From JBEEFP01 sp041166085 (GTDB lineage Bacteria; Actinomycetota; Acidimicrobiia; Acidimicrobiales; JAFATL01): a stretch of DNA of 64,000 nucleotides. Both the position numbers and the translations under genes were made by a program. The stretch spans positions 274,325 through 338,324 of the forward strand of contig JBEEFP010000067.1 in assembly GCA_041166085.1 (NCBI GenBank). Direction: 5' to 3'. The notes beneath the pieces were generated by a model. That model saw only the letters and a list, made by a program, of their open reading frames with translations, did not search any database and was not told where the DNA came from. Positions 1 to 8,324 of the stretch are shown piece after piece; positions within the stretch are counted from its first letter, which is position 1; each line of letters begins with the position of its first letter.

Positions 1-2
1 AT

Positions 3-128
3 CGCGACAAGATCCGGGCTCTCGAGCTCGCCGGCTGGCTCGTCCTCCCGTTCACGTCGCAGACCCCGCGCCACGTGGTTGTCCGCGACGTCCGAGACGC
101 GCTGTTGTCACGAGGCGTTGTCCTCTGA
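3..128 (+). CDS. C-terminal fragment of a DUF559-like protein (5' truncated by window edge)
   Basis: The frame enters from the left edge and stops with TGA at 126-128, leaving 41 residues. They run through LAGWLVLPFTSQTP and end VRDALLSRGVVL, which resembles the tail of DUF559 / very-short-patch-repair-like nuclease-fold proteins. Any catalytic residues lie outside the window. The stop codon touches the left arm of the hairpin at 127-175. The family call rests on a short tail and could be wrong; that this is coding is more certain than its identity. Confidence 0.5.
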   Translation, partial: RDKIRALELAGWLVLPFTSQTPRHVVVRDVRDALLSRGVVL

Positions 129-175
129 CTTTGTGGATGTTCTCCGGGCATAGCCCGGAAAACATCCACAAAGTC
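127..175. terminator. Long hairpin H1 between convergent genes
   Basis: Arms 127-149 and 153-175 pair over 23 bases with one mismatch (142/160) around a 3-base ATA loop. The outer end reads GACTTTGTGGATG. There is no T-tract. It lies exactly between two converging genes, so a bidirectional terminator is the simplest reading. It belongs to a structural family described under findings. Confidence 0.75.
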
Positions 176-178
176 CAG

Positions 179-1021
179 TCAGATCTCGAGGACGAGGCCC
201 TCACGCGCGGCGATGACGTCGACGGGGTCGTTGGCGTGGGCGGCGACGATGGCGTCGAGCTGGTCGTCGGTGCGGGGCGGGTCGTGGTGGAAGAGCACGA
301 CCTGCCCGACCCCGGCCTCGACGCCCAGCCCGATGGCGTACTCGACGGCCGAATGGCCCCAGTCCCGCTTGAGCGCGTACTCCTCGATGGTGTGCTGCGC
401 ATCGTGCACGAGCACGTTGGCGCCGCGGGCCAGCTCGAGGGCGGCCGGGTGGTACTCGCCCAGCCCGTCAGGTCCGTCGCCGAACGCGACCGGGCTGTGG
501 TCGGACAGGTAGGCGAACGTGCGGCCGCCGTCGGTGACCCGGAAGCCCAGCGTCCGCCCGCCCTTGTGCGGAATCTCCCGCACCATCACGTCGAAGCCCT
601 CGAAGACGTGGTCGCCCGGCTCGAGCCCGAGAAACTCCCACTTCCCCCGCAACTCATGGGGCGTGATGGGGAACGCCGGGGGCGACATGAAGCGCTCGAG
701 CATGACCTCGGGCGGACCCACCTGGCCCTCCTGCACAGGGATGCCGAGCCGCACCTCCGAGTCAGGGTTGTCGCCCCCCGGGAAGAACGGCAAACCGTGG
801 GTGTGGTCCCAGTGCAGGTGGCCGAGGAGGATGGTGCCGTGGAAGGCCTGACCGCCCAGCTCGCGCGACAGCCGCTGCAGACCCGTGCCCGCGTCGAGCA
901 CGAGCGACGGTTGCTCGTCGCCGTGGGACACCGCAACGCAGGAGGTGTGCCCTCCGTACCGGACGAAGGCAGCGCCCGGGGCCGGGGTCGAACCCCGAAC
1001 CCCGCAGAAGAGCAGTCGGAT
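179..1021 (-). CDS. Metallo-beta-lactamase-fold hydrolase (probable ATC start)
   Basis: MBL-fold hydrolase of about 280 residues. The metal-binding signature HLHWDH is at about residues 68-73, and further metal ligands are likely in the SDHSP and HDAQH segments. The first GTG in frame is at 931, but conserved N-terminal family sequence (CGVRGSTPAPG, then YGGHTSC) is encoded upstream of it, so the true start is earlier. The only position that matches the usual M-R-x-x-x-CGVRGST start is an ATC at 1019-1021, which overlaps the TAA stop of the upstream cNMP-binding gene as TAATC. A GAGGAG motif sits 8 bases before it. Substrate is unknown; RNase Z-like and phosphodiesterase-like members exist in this family. 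It is translationally coupled to the cNMP-binding gene. Confidence 0.8.
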   Translation of the reverse strand: MRLLFCGVRGSTPAPGAAFVRYGGHTSCVAVSHGDEQPSLVLDAGTGLQRLSRELGGQAFHGTILLGHLHWDHTHGLPFFPGGDNPDSEVRLGIPVQEGQVGPPEVMLERFMSPPAFPITPHELRGKWEFLGLEPGDHVFEGFDVMVREIPHKGGRTLGFRVTDGGRTFAYLSDHSPVAFGDGPDGLGEYHPAALELARGANVLVHDAQHTIEEYALKRDWGHSAVEYAIGLGVEAGVGQVVLFHHDPPRTDDQLDAIVAAHANDPVDVIAAREGLVLEI

Positions 1022-2016
1022 TAGCCGTTCTCCTCTCGGCGGTGACTCTGGCTGACCTCGGCCAACGCGGCCGGATCGATGTCGGCCGCCGACGCTACCG
1101 CGACCTTGCAGTCAGTCACCGCCTTGAGGGTCGCGGTGCGGGTGCCGCCCTCGAGGATGGCGCGCTCGCCGAGCAACGCGCCAGGACCGAGATCGGCCAG
1201 CGGCTCGCCGTTCACTTCCACCGACAGCACGCCGTCGAGCAGCAGGTAGAGCTCGTCGCCCTCCGCGCCCTGCTCCACGAGCGCCTTGCCCTCCTTGACC
1301 TTGCGGATCTTGGGCTTGGCCCCGCTCTTCATGATCTGGCTCGACAGCTGGCGCTCCAGGGCGGACTCCACCGCGGTCACCAAGGCGGGTGACTCCTCGT
1401 CGCCCCACGGGCTGTGCTTGCCGAACGCCTCCTTGTACCAGCCCTTGAAGTCGATCTTGGCCGACTTGTTCGTCAGCTTGCCCGAGTGGTCGTAGACCCA
1501 GTGGCGCGGGAAGACGCTGGCGCCGATCACCTCGTGCTCCGTCCGCCCGTCGGCGTGGATCGTCAACGCGAGGGTGCTCCAGGCCGTCGGCGCCGAGATC
1601 TGCACGAAGGGGGGCTTGCGCACGGTGCGGGGCGCCGGCACACCGGTGCGGCCGCCGGCGGTCTGGAAGAACCGCACCGAGCTCTCGCTCACCTCCGGCT
1701 CGGGCCGGATGTCCGGGTACGGCACGGCCTGGAACGTGGCCGCGCGTGACCCGAGCTTCATGACGGTGGCGCCGATGTGGCCACCACCGGATTGGCCGTG
1801 GCCGACGATCTTGCCGTCGTCCACCTCGACCCACGCGCGCAGCTCGTTGGCGAACCGGAAGCGGTCGGCGAGGCGGAGCGCCTCGAGGTCCTCGATCACC
1901 TCCGGCGGGACCTCGTCGTAGTGCGCCACTCCCATCTCGAAGGGCAGCTTGGTCATTCCCTTGATCGCCTCTGACGGGATCCAAGAGATCGAGGTGACGG
2001 ACGATTCAATGCGCAT
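1021..2016 (-). CDS. Cyclic-nucleotide-binding protein with an unrecognised N-terminal domain (paralogue 1)
   Basis: 331 residues. Residues 1 to about 225 form a domain I do not recognise, beginning MRIESSVTSISWIPSEAI. Residues about 230-331 form a cNMP-binding (CAP_ED-type) domain with a phosphate-binding-cassette-like LGERAILEGGTRTAT, keeping the Glu and Arg that contact cyclic nucleotides in this family. The start is set by ATG at 2014-2016 with GGGGGTG upstream and by exact alignment with its paralogue at 29217-30221. No HTH, membrane segment or signal peptide is seen. It diverges from the receiver-cyclase gene at 2163, which suggests it reads the cyclic nucleotide made there. Effector function is an inference. 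Confidence 0.85.
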   Translation of the reverse strand: MRIESSVTSISWIPSEAIKGMTKLPFEMGVAHYDEVPPEVIEDLEALRLADRFRFANELRAWVEVDDGKIVGHGQSGGGHIGATVMKLGSRAATFQAVPYPDIRPEPEVSESSVRFFQTAGGRTGVPAPRTVRKPPFVQISAPTAWSTLALTIHADGRTEHEVIGASVFPRHWVYDHSGKLTNKSAKIDFKGWYKEAFGKHSPWGDEESPALVTAVESALERQLSSQIMKSGAKPKIRKVKEGKALVEQGAEGDELYLLLDGVLSVEVNGEPLADLGPGALLGERAILEGGTRTATLKAVTDCKVAVASAADIDPAALAEVSQSHRREENG

Positions 2017-2055
2017 GAGGCACCCCCTGTGAAATCTGCCCCTACCGTAGAGACC

Positions 2056-2072
2056 GGCCCGGTCAACGGGCC
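2056..2072. promoter_or_regulatory. Palindrome GGCCCG-N5-CGGGCC in the divergent promoter region
   Basis: A perfect 6-5-6 inverted repeat lies between the divergent cNMP-binding gene and the receiver-cyclase gene. On the minus strand a TTGACC (-35-like) overlaps it and TACGGT/TAGGGG follow. It could be an operator for either gene. The evidence is positional only. Confidence 0.35.
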
Positions 2073-2162
2073 ATCGTGAGAGCAGGCGTGATCCGGGGGC
2101 GTTAGCACCACAACCTGCAGTGATGCCCCCGACCTTGCACGGATGGCGGGACGAGACGAGAA

Positions 2163-3485
2163 ATGACACAAATGCCTGAGAGCCGCATCTCAGTGTTCCT
2201 CGCAGACGACAACCTCCTGGTCAGGGAGGGGGTCAGAGCCCTGCTCGCCCTCGAGAGCGACGTGGAGGTCGTCGGCGTCGCCGAGGACTACGACGGGCTC
2301 GTCTCCGGCGCGGAGGCGGCCCATCCGCAAGTGGTCGTCACCGACATCCGCATGCCGCCCACCTTCCAACGGGAGGGCATCGACGCGGCCAAGGAGATCC
2401 GCAAGCGCCACCCAGGTACCGGGGTGGTCGTGCTGTCCCAGTACGACGACCCGGAGTACGCCATCTCACTCCTGAGCGAGGGCAGTGACGGGTTCGCCTA
2501 CCTGCTCAAGGACCGCATCGCCGAGGGCGACCAGCTCGTGCGGGCAGTGCGCGAGGTGGCCACGGGTGGCACCGTGCTCGATCCCAAGATCGTGGACGCC
2601 CTCGTCAAGCCCGTGAGCGACACCGACCTCAGCAGCTTCGAGGAGGACCTGCTGAAGCTGGTGGCGCAGGGCCGCCCGATCAAGGCCATCGCGGCCGCAC
2701 AGAAGAGCACGCCGGCTGCGGTGTCCGACGCCATCGAGAAGCTCTTCCTCAAGATCGCCCAGGAGGCGAGCACCGGCACCGCCGGCAGCCTGCGCCGGCT
2801 GCGCATGCTGCACGAGGCCATCATCGAGCGCGAGGAGCAGGGCGAGACGCTCAGCAAGCTCCTGCCGGGCGGCATCGCCGAGAAGCTGCAGGCCGAGGGA
2901 CGCCACATCGGCCAGAGCGAGCGCTTGAACGTGACGGTGCTCATGTCCGACATCCGCGGCTACTCCGGGATCGCCGAACACGCCGATCCCAGCGCCCTCG
3001 CCAGCCAGCTCAACACGCACCGGGCCGAGATGAACCGGGCCATCCTCGACAACAACGGCACCGTCATGCAGTTCGTGGGCGACGCGGTGATGGCCAGCTT
3101 CGGTGCCCCGCTGCCGCTCGACAACCACCCCGACCACGCGCTCGCGGCCGCCATCGCCATGCACGAGTACCAGGCCAAGGTCAACGCCACGTGGGAGGCG
3201 GACGGGCTGACGCCCTTCCAGCTCGGCATCGGCCTGTCAACCGGTGACGTGGCGGCTGCCCTGCTCGGTTCCGAGGAGCGCCTCGAGTACACCCTCGTCG
3301 GCGACACCGTGAACCTCTCGGCCCGTCTGCAGCAGTGGGCCGAGGGCGGCCAGATCGTCCTCAGCGAGCCGACCTACAAGCAGCTCTCCACACCGGTCGA
3401 GGTCAAGGCTCTCGACCCGGCGCTGGTAAAGGGCCGGGAGACGCCGGTGAACGCATACCTGATCACGTCCATAGGAGGGAACTGA
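2163..3485 (+). CDS. Response-regulator receiver fused to a class III adenylate/guanylate cyclase
   Basis: 440 residues. Residues 8-150 are a NarL-type receiver with acidic pocket DD15-16 and phospho-acceptor Asp61 in VVVTDIRMPP. Residues about 155-205 align with a LuxR/NarL HTH but are degenerate. Residues about 250-440 are a class III cyclase domain. It has both metal Asp residues (LMSDIRGYS and FVGDAVMA) and the transition-state Asn and Arg (GDTVNLSARLQ). The usual purine-selecting Lys is Gln here (VMQFVGD), so whether it makes cAMP or cGMP is uncertain. The receiver closely resembles the one at 9658-10320. The ABC ATPase follows with a TGATG overlap, and the kinase at 4217 is the likely phosphodonor. 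Confidence 0.9.
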   Translation: MTQMPESRISVFLADDNLLVREGVRALLALESDVEVVGVAEDYDGLVSGAEAAHPQVVVTDIRMPPTFQREGIDAAKEIRKRHPGTGVVVLSQYDDPEYAISLLSEGSDGFAYLLKDRIAEGDQLVRAVREVATGGTVLDPKIVDALVKPVSDTDLSSFEEDLLKLVAQGRPIKAIAAAQKSTPAAVSDAIEKLFLKIAQEASTGTAGSLRRLRMLHEAIIEREEQGETLSKLLPGGIAEKLQAEGRHIGQSERLNVTVLMSDIRGYSGIAEHADPSALASQLNTHRAEMNRAILDNNGTVMQFVGDAVMASFGAPLPLDNHPDHALAAAIAMHEYQAKVNATWEADGLTPFQLGIGLSTGDVAAALLGSEERLEYTLVGDTVNLSARLQQWAEGGQIVLSEPTYKQLSTPVEVKALDPALVKGRETPVNAYLITSIGGN

Positions 3486-4204
3486 TGGCGGACGGCAGAG
3501 TCGTCGAGACCCACGATCTGCGCAAGAACTTCGAGTCCGAAGGCGCGCCGGTACGAGCGCTGCGCGGCGTGGACATGAACATCGAGGCGGGTGAGTTCGT
3601 CGCGGTGATGGGTCCGTCCGGGTGTGGCAAGTCGACCTTGCTCAACCTCATCGCCGGCCTCGACACGCCGAGCGAAGGGGAGATCATCCTGGCCGGCGAC
3701 TCGCTGGCCGGCAAGGACGAGAACGACCTCGCCCGCATGCGCCGCAAGCACATCGGCATCGTGTTCCAGTTCTTCAACCTGCTCGAGGGCATGAGCGTGC
3801 TGGAGAACGTCACGCTGCCGGCCATCATCGCCGGCAGCTCCCGCAAGCAGGCCGAGTCCCGCGCACGCGACCTCCTCGACCTCCTCGGCCTCGGCGACAA
3901 GGCCAAGAACGCACCCGGCGTGCTCTCGGGTGGCCAGCGCCAACGCCTCGCCATCGCCCGTGCGCTGGCCAACCAGCCCACGCTCCTGCTGGCCGACGAG
4001 CCCACTGGCGCCCTCGACTCAGCCGGAGGCCAAGAGGTGCTCGAGCTGTTCCGGCGTCTCCACAACGACGGCCAGACCATCATGATGGTCACCCACGACC
4101 ACGAGGTCGCGTCCGCTGCCGATCGCATCGTGCGCATGCGCGATGGTCGGGTGGAGGACGCGGCCACCGAACCGGCGACGACGAGCGCCGCCGGCCCCAC
4201 GTAA
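3485..4204 (+). CDS. ABC transporter ATP-binding protein, LolD/MacB-like
   Basis: 239 residues. Walker A GPSGCGKST, Q-loop VFQFFNLL, signature LSGGQRQR, Walker B LLLADEPTGALD and the switch His in MVTHDHEVA are all intact. The family normally drives FtsX-type permeases in lipoprotein, macrolide or peptide export. No permease gene lies nearby; the next gene is a multi-pass sensor kinase. The start is fixed by ATG overlapping the preceding TGA (TGATG), with TAGGAGGGAA as ribosome site. ATPases paired with kinases occur in BceAB-type sensing, but that needs a permease, so the role here is open. Confidence 0.9.
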   Translation: MADGRVVETHDLRKNFESEGAPVRALRGVDMNIEAGEFVAVMGPSGCGKSTLLNLIAGLDTPSEGEIILAGDSLAGKDENDLARMRRKHIGIVFQFFNLLEGMSVLENVTLPAIIAGSSRKQAESRARDLLDLLGLGDKAKNAPGVLSGGQRQRLAIARALANQPTLLLADEPTGALDSAGGQEVLELFRRLHNDGQTIMMVTHDHEVASAADRIVRMRDGRVEDAATEPATTSAAGPT

Positions 4205-4216
4205 GGCGGCGCCGAC

Positions 4217-6316
4217 ATGGTGGAGGCTGCGATCAGCCAGCCGGTGAGCACGACGCCGGCGCCCGTCGCGCAGGCAACGGGCCACAGCCTCCCCGTCATG
4301 TTCGTCGCGGCCCTCGCCATCGGCGGGGCCGGGTGGGCCGCCGTCTCCGGCGGCAACTGGCGCTACGTCCTGGTGGCCGCGGTCGCGGTGGCATGGGGCG
4401 CGTCCGCCGTCTCCATCGGTCGGCGTCATCCCGACGAGCGCATCGGCGTGCTCACCGCGGTGATCGCCTTCGCCATCACCGGCGGCGCACTGGCGGCCGC
4501 TCTCGACACCACGTGGGCCGGCGTGGCCCTCGGCTTGATGCCGGCCTTCGCCCTCGACCTGCTGCTCGGCCTCCCCAACGGGACGCTGGGCTCTGGCAAC
4601 CGGCGCGCCACGGCGGCCATCGGGTACGCCACCGGTGCGGCCGTCGGAGTGGCGCTGGCCGCCACCGACAGCCCGCCCCACTGGCCCATCGCCGTCGAGG
4701 TGCTCCTCGTCGCTGCCGTGGGACTGAGCTTGTCGAACGGCCGCTACCGCAGGACGCGCGGTCCCGAGCGCCAGCGCATGCAGTGGTTCGGCTGGGCCCT
4801 CGCCGTCACCACCGAGGCGGCGTTGATCTGTGTCGGCCTGCGCCTGCTCGTCGGATCACCGCCGCCTGCCGTTGCCCTGCTGGCCGTCATCCCGATCCCC
4901 ATCGCCCTTGCGGTGGCCAGCTCGCCCCGGATGGTCGGGCGCATCGACCGGCTCCTGGCCCACACCGTCGCCGTCGCAGGGCTCACCGGCGTGGTGACCG
5001 CCTGCTACGTCGTCATCGTCATCGGACTGGGCCGCGTCCCCGACCGGAGCGAGCGCGGCCTGCTGACGTTGAGCATGGTCGCAGCGGGCGTGGCCGCGCT
5101 GCTCTACCTCCCGGCACGGGATCGCCTCGGCCGTTTCGCCAACAAGCTCGTGTACGGCGAACGCGACGCGCCCGACGAGGCGCTGCGCACCTTCGGGTCG
5201 CGCCTGTCGCGCGCCATCCCGATGGACGAGCTGATGCTCCAGCTGGCCGAGTCGCTACGCAAGACGCTGGTGCTCGATCGCGCCGAGGTGTGGACGGGGA
5301 CAGCCGAGCGGCTCGAGATCACTGCGTCCGTACCCGAACGCAAGAACGCGGCGCCGCTGACGCTGTCGGCCACCGAAGCACCGGTGGTGGCGCGCGCCGG
5401 CGTCTCCGGACCGGCGTGGCTGAAGGTGTGGCTCTCGGGCCTGCTCGAGGGACGCGAGGACCACGTCATGCGCGTTGCGCCCGTCACCCACTCCGGCGAG
5501 CTGCTCGGCTTGATCGTGGCCGACCGCGGCAGCGGTGGCGACGCCTTCGGCGAGGAGGAGGAGCGGGTGCTCACCGAGCTGGCCCGCCAGGTCGGTCTCG
5601 CCCTCCACAACGTGCAACTCGACTCCGCGCTCCAGGCGTCCCTCGACCAGCTTCGCCACCAAGCGGCCGAGCTGCAGGCCTCACGCGCCCGCATCGTCGC
5701 GGCCGGCGACGCGGAGCGACGCAAGATCGAGCGCAACCTGCACGACGGCGCGCAGCAGCACCTCGTCGCGCTGGCCGTCAACCTGCGCCTCACCAAGACG
5801 CTGGCCGAGCGCGATCCATCGAAGGCGGCCGAGATGCTCGACCAGCTCACCTCGGACGTGCAGGAGACGCTCCAGGAGCTGCGCGCTCTCGCCCACGGCA
5901 TCTACCCGCCGCTGCTGATGGACCGCGGCCTCACCGAGGCCCTGGGAGCCGCCGCGGGCCGCGCCGCCCTCGCCACCAACGTCGAGGCCGAGGACGTCGG
6001 GCGCTACAACCCCGACGTCGAGGCCGCCGTCTACTTCTTCTGTCTCGAGGCGCTCCAGAACGCGGGCAAGCACGCGGGCGAGGGGGCGGAAGCGGTCGTC
6101 AAGGTGTGGCGCGAAGACGGCCTCCTGCGCTTCTCGGTGTCCGACGACGGCGCCGGCTTCGACGCCCGAGACTTCACCGGCGGCGCCGGCTTCACCAACC
6201 TGTCCGACCGCCTCGGGGCCATCGGCGGGTCGTTCCACCTCGACACCGCCCCCGGCAAGGGCACCAAGCTCGAAGGCTGGATCCCGGCCGACCCCCTGCC
6301 GCCGAAGACCCCCTGA
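4217..6316 (+). CDS. Multi-pass membrane sensor histidine kinase, HisKA_3 (NarX/DesK-like) type
   Basis: 699 residues. The N-terminal third holds several hydrophobic segments, probably six to eight membrane helices. A GAF-like region follows at about 340-470, then a HisKA_3 dimerisation box with phospho-His509 (RNLHDGAQQH), then a HATPase_c domain (EALQNAGKH, DDGAGFD). It autophosphorylates and passes phosphate to NarL-type receivers. The same domain order and the GIYPPLL motif appear in the kinase at 25141. It sits 12 bases after the ABC ATPase and in the receiver-cyclase operon, which makes that fusion protein its best candidate partner. Confidence 0.9.
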   Translation: MVEAAISQPVSTTPAPVAQATGHSLPVMFVAALAIGGAGWAAVSGGNWRYVLVAAVAVAWGASAVSIGRRHPDERIGVLTAVIAFAITGGALAAALDTTWAGVALGLMPAFALDLLLGLPNGTLGSGNRRATAAIGYATGAAVGVALAATDSPPHWPIAVEVLLVAAVGLSLSNGRYRRTRGPERQRMQWFGWALAVTTEAALICVGLRLLVGSPPPAVALLAVIPIPIALAVASSPRMVGRIDRLLAHTVAVAGLTGVVTACYVVIVIGLGRVPDRSERGLLTLSMVAAGVAALLYLPARDRLGRFANKLVYGERDAPDEALRTFGSRLSRAIPMDELMLQLAESLRKTLVLDRAEVWTGTAERLEITASVPERKNAAPLTLSATEAPVVARAGVSGPAWLKVWLSGLLEGREDHVMRVAPVTHSGELLGLIVADRGSGGDAFGEEEERVLTELARQVGLALHNVQLDSALQASLDQLRHQAAELQASRARIVAAGDAERRKIERNLHDGAQQHLVALAVNLRLTKTLAERDPSKAAEMLDQLTSDVQETLQELRALAHGIYPPLLMDRGLTEALGAAAGRAALATNVEAEDVGRYNPDVEAAVYFFCLEALQNAGKHAGEGAEAVVKVWREDGLLRFSVSDDGAGFDARDFTGGAGFTNLSDRLGAIGGSFHLDTAPGKGTKLEGWIPADPLPPKTP

Positions 6317-6343
6317 GCTCCGCCCGCGCGAGCATGGCGCCTG

Positions 6344-8287
6344 GTGGCTGACGCGAGCGGACCGAGGGCCTCCCTCGAATTGGGCATGGCCGCCATGGCC
6401 GCCTTCGACATCGAAGGCGCCATCGGGAACCTGTCGACCGCGGTCCGCGAGCTGACGGCGGCAGGCGACGTTCGGGGTGCCGCCCTCGCGTCCGGCCACC
6501 TCGGATTCGTGTTCTCGGGGGTGCTCGGCAACAAGGTCGCGGCGCGTCCGTGGTTCACCCGCGCCTTCCGGCTCCTCGAAGGTGAGGCCGAGTGCGTCGA
6601 GCTCGGATGGGTCGCGGTCGCGTCGATGGGCTGCCAGGTCGACGACCCTGATGTCCTCCGGGAGCGAGCCGACCTGGCCCTCTCCATCGCACGACGGTTC
6701 GTCGACGTGGACCTCGAGACCAAGGCGCTCGCGGACGGTGGACTGGCGCGGGTGCACGCGGGCGCGGTGACCGAAGGCATGGCCATGCTCGACGAGGCCA
6801 TGGCGCTGACGTGCGGAGGCGGGGCACGCGACGACATCGTGAAGAGCCAGTCCGTCTGCTCGTTCTTCACCGCGTGCTGGTACGCAGCGGACCTCCAGCG
6901 CTTCGATGCGTGGACCCCGGTGCTGCGCCAGCACGGTCTGATCGGGCACCCACACGCGGCGTTCCTCAACGGTCACTGCGACAGCGTGCACGGCACGTTG
7001 CTGTGCCACGCCGGCCAGTGGCAGGAGGCGGACCTCGTGCTCTCGAGGGCGCTCGTCACCATCGAGGAGCAGATGCCGGGCGGCGGCCTGCACCCCGCGT
7101 CGGCACTGGCCGACCTGCGCATCCTCCAGGGCAGGCTGGCCGAGGCCGAGGCGCTGTTGCTCGGCAAGGACCACCTGATGGAGGCCCTGCTGCCGACCGC
7201 TCGGCTGCACCTCGCGCAGGCGGACTTCGACCTGGCGTGCGCCACAGCCCGGCGAGGCCTGGGATTGCTCGGTGAGGACCGGCTCCGCGCACCGGGGTTG
7301 CTCGGCGTGCTGGCCGAGGGCGAGCTCGGCCGCGGTGACGTCGGCCGAGCACGGGAGGCCGCCGACGCCCTGCAGGCCAGGGTGGCGGGTGTCGACCGAC
7401 CCATCGTCGTCGCCGAAGCAGCTCGCGTGCGCGCTCGCGTGCAGGCGGCCGCCGGCGACCCGGGCGACGCCGCGGCGACGCTCCGGGAGGCCCTTGCCGC
7501 CGTGGGAGACACCGACGGGCCCCTCGTGCGCGCCTCGTTGCACCTCGAGCTGGCGCGGCAGCTCGAGCGATCAGGAGACGAGCCCGCGGCGGTGGTCGAA
7601 GCGCGGGCGGCGGCGGCCCTGCTCACCCGACTGGATGTCGTCGTGCGCGCCGACGATGCGGCGCTGCTGCAGCGTCTCGGCGTGGACGTCACCGTTGCTG
7701 CGCCGCGGGCTGGGTGCCGGGTGGCCAGCCTGACCGCCGACGGCGGGTGGTGGACGGTCGGATGCGGCGACACGAGCGTGCGCCTGCGACACACCAAGGG
7801 CCTGGGCTACCTCGCCGAGCTCGTGGCCCATCCGGGGGTCGAGCGCCACGTCATCGACCTGGTCGACCGCGCCGAGGGGGTGGCCGACGACGGCATCGAC
7901 CGTCGCCGGCTCGGCGACGCCGGTGAGCTGCTCGACGGCCGGACCCGCACCGCCTACCGCCGCCGGATCGAACAGCTACGGGGCGAGGTGGAGGAGGCGC
8001 TCGCCGTGGAACAGGACGACGCGGCCATGCGCAAGCAGGGCGAGCTCGACGCGCTCGTGGGCGAGCTGGCGCGGGCCTTCGGCATCGGCGGGCAGCCTCG
8101 GCGGGCCGCGTCGACCGCCGAGAAGGCCCGCCTCAACGTCACCCGTGCGCTGCGGGCGGCCGTCGCGCACATCGCCGACGCCCTTCCCGACGCGGGCGCC
8201 GTGCTCGACCGCCGCCTGCGCACCGGCTTGTTCTGTGCCTACGAACCGCATCGCGACGACGACGTGCTGTGGAGTGTTCAGTCCTGA
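6344..8287 (+). CDS. TPR-rich protein of the LuxR/BTAD-associated type, no DNA-binding domain seen
   Basis: 647 residues, GTG start. Residues 1 to about 430 are Ala/Leu-rich helical repeats consistent with degenerate tetratricopeptide repeats. The C-terminal part contains LRHTKGLGYLAELVAHPGV, a motif I associate with the tails of large actinobacterial ATPase/TPR regulators. Neither a P-loop nor a LuxR HTH is visible, so it looks like a free-standing repeat module. It begins 28 bases after the kinase gene and is probably cotranscribed with it. Function is not assigned. Confidence 0.75.
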   Translation: MADASGPRASLELGMAAMAAFDIEGAIGNLSTAVRELTAAGDVRGAALASGHLGFVFSGVLGNKVAARPWFTRAFRLLEGEAECVELGWVAVASMGCQVDDPDVLRERADLALSIARRFVDVDLETKALADGGLARVHAGAVTEGMAMLDEAMALTCGGGARDDIVKSQSVCSFFTACWYAADLQRFDAWTPVLRQHGLIGHPHAAFLNGHCDSVHGTLLCHAGQWQEADLVLSRALVTIEEQMPGGGLHPASALADLRILQGRLAEAEALLLGKDHLMEALLPTARLHLAQADFDLACATARRGLGLLGEDRLRAPGLLGVLAEGELGRGDVGRAREAADALQARVAGVDRPIVVAEAARVRARVQAAAGDPGDAAATLREALAAVGDTDGPLVRASLHLELARQLERSGDEPAAVVEARAAAALLTRLDVVVRADDAALLQRLGVDVTVAAPRAGCRVASLTADGGWWTVGCGDTSVRLRHTKGLGYLAELVAHPGVERHVIDLVDRAEGVADDGIDRRRLGDAGELLDGRTRTAYRRRIEQLRGEVEEALAVEQDDAAMRKQGELDALVGELARAFGIGGQPRRAASTAEKARLNVTRALRAAVAHIADALPDAGAVLDRRLRTGLFCAYEPHRDDDVLWSVQS

Positions 8288-8324
8288 TTGAACGGCTGCG
8301 TCCCGAACTGAACGCCTTCAGGGC

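Noticed and set aside
980..1008. tRNA T-arm-like string (GGTTCGACCCC on the minus strand)
   Set aside because: It lies in the conserved CGVRGSTPAPG coding segment and no acceptor or anticodon arms surround it.
3622..6351. Very long plus-strand frame of 909 codons over the ABC ATPase and kinase genes
   Set aside because: Composition is Arg/Pro/His-rich with no motifs; it is the off-frame of real genes in high-GC DNA.
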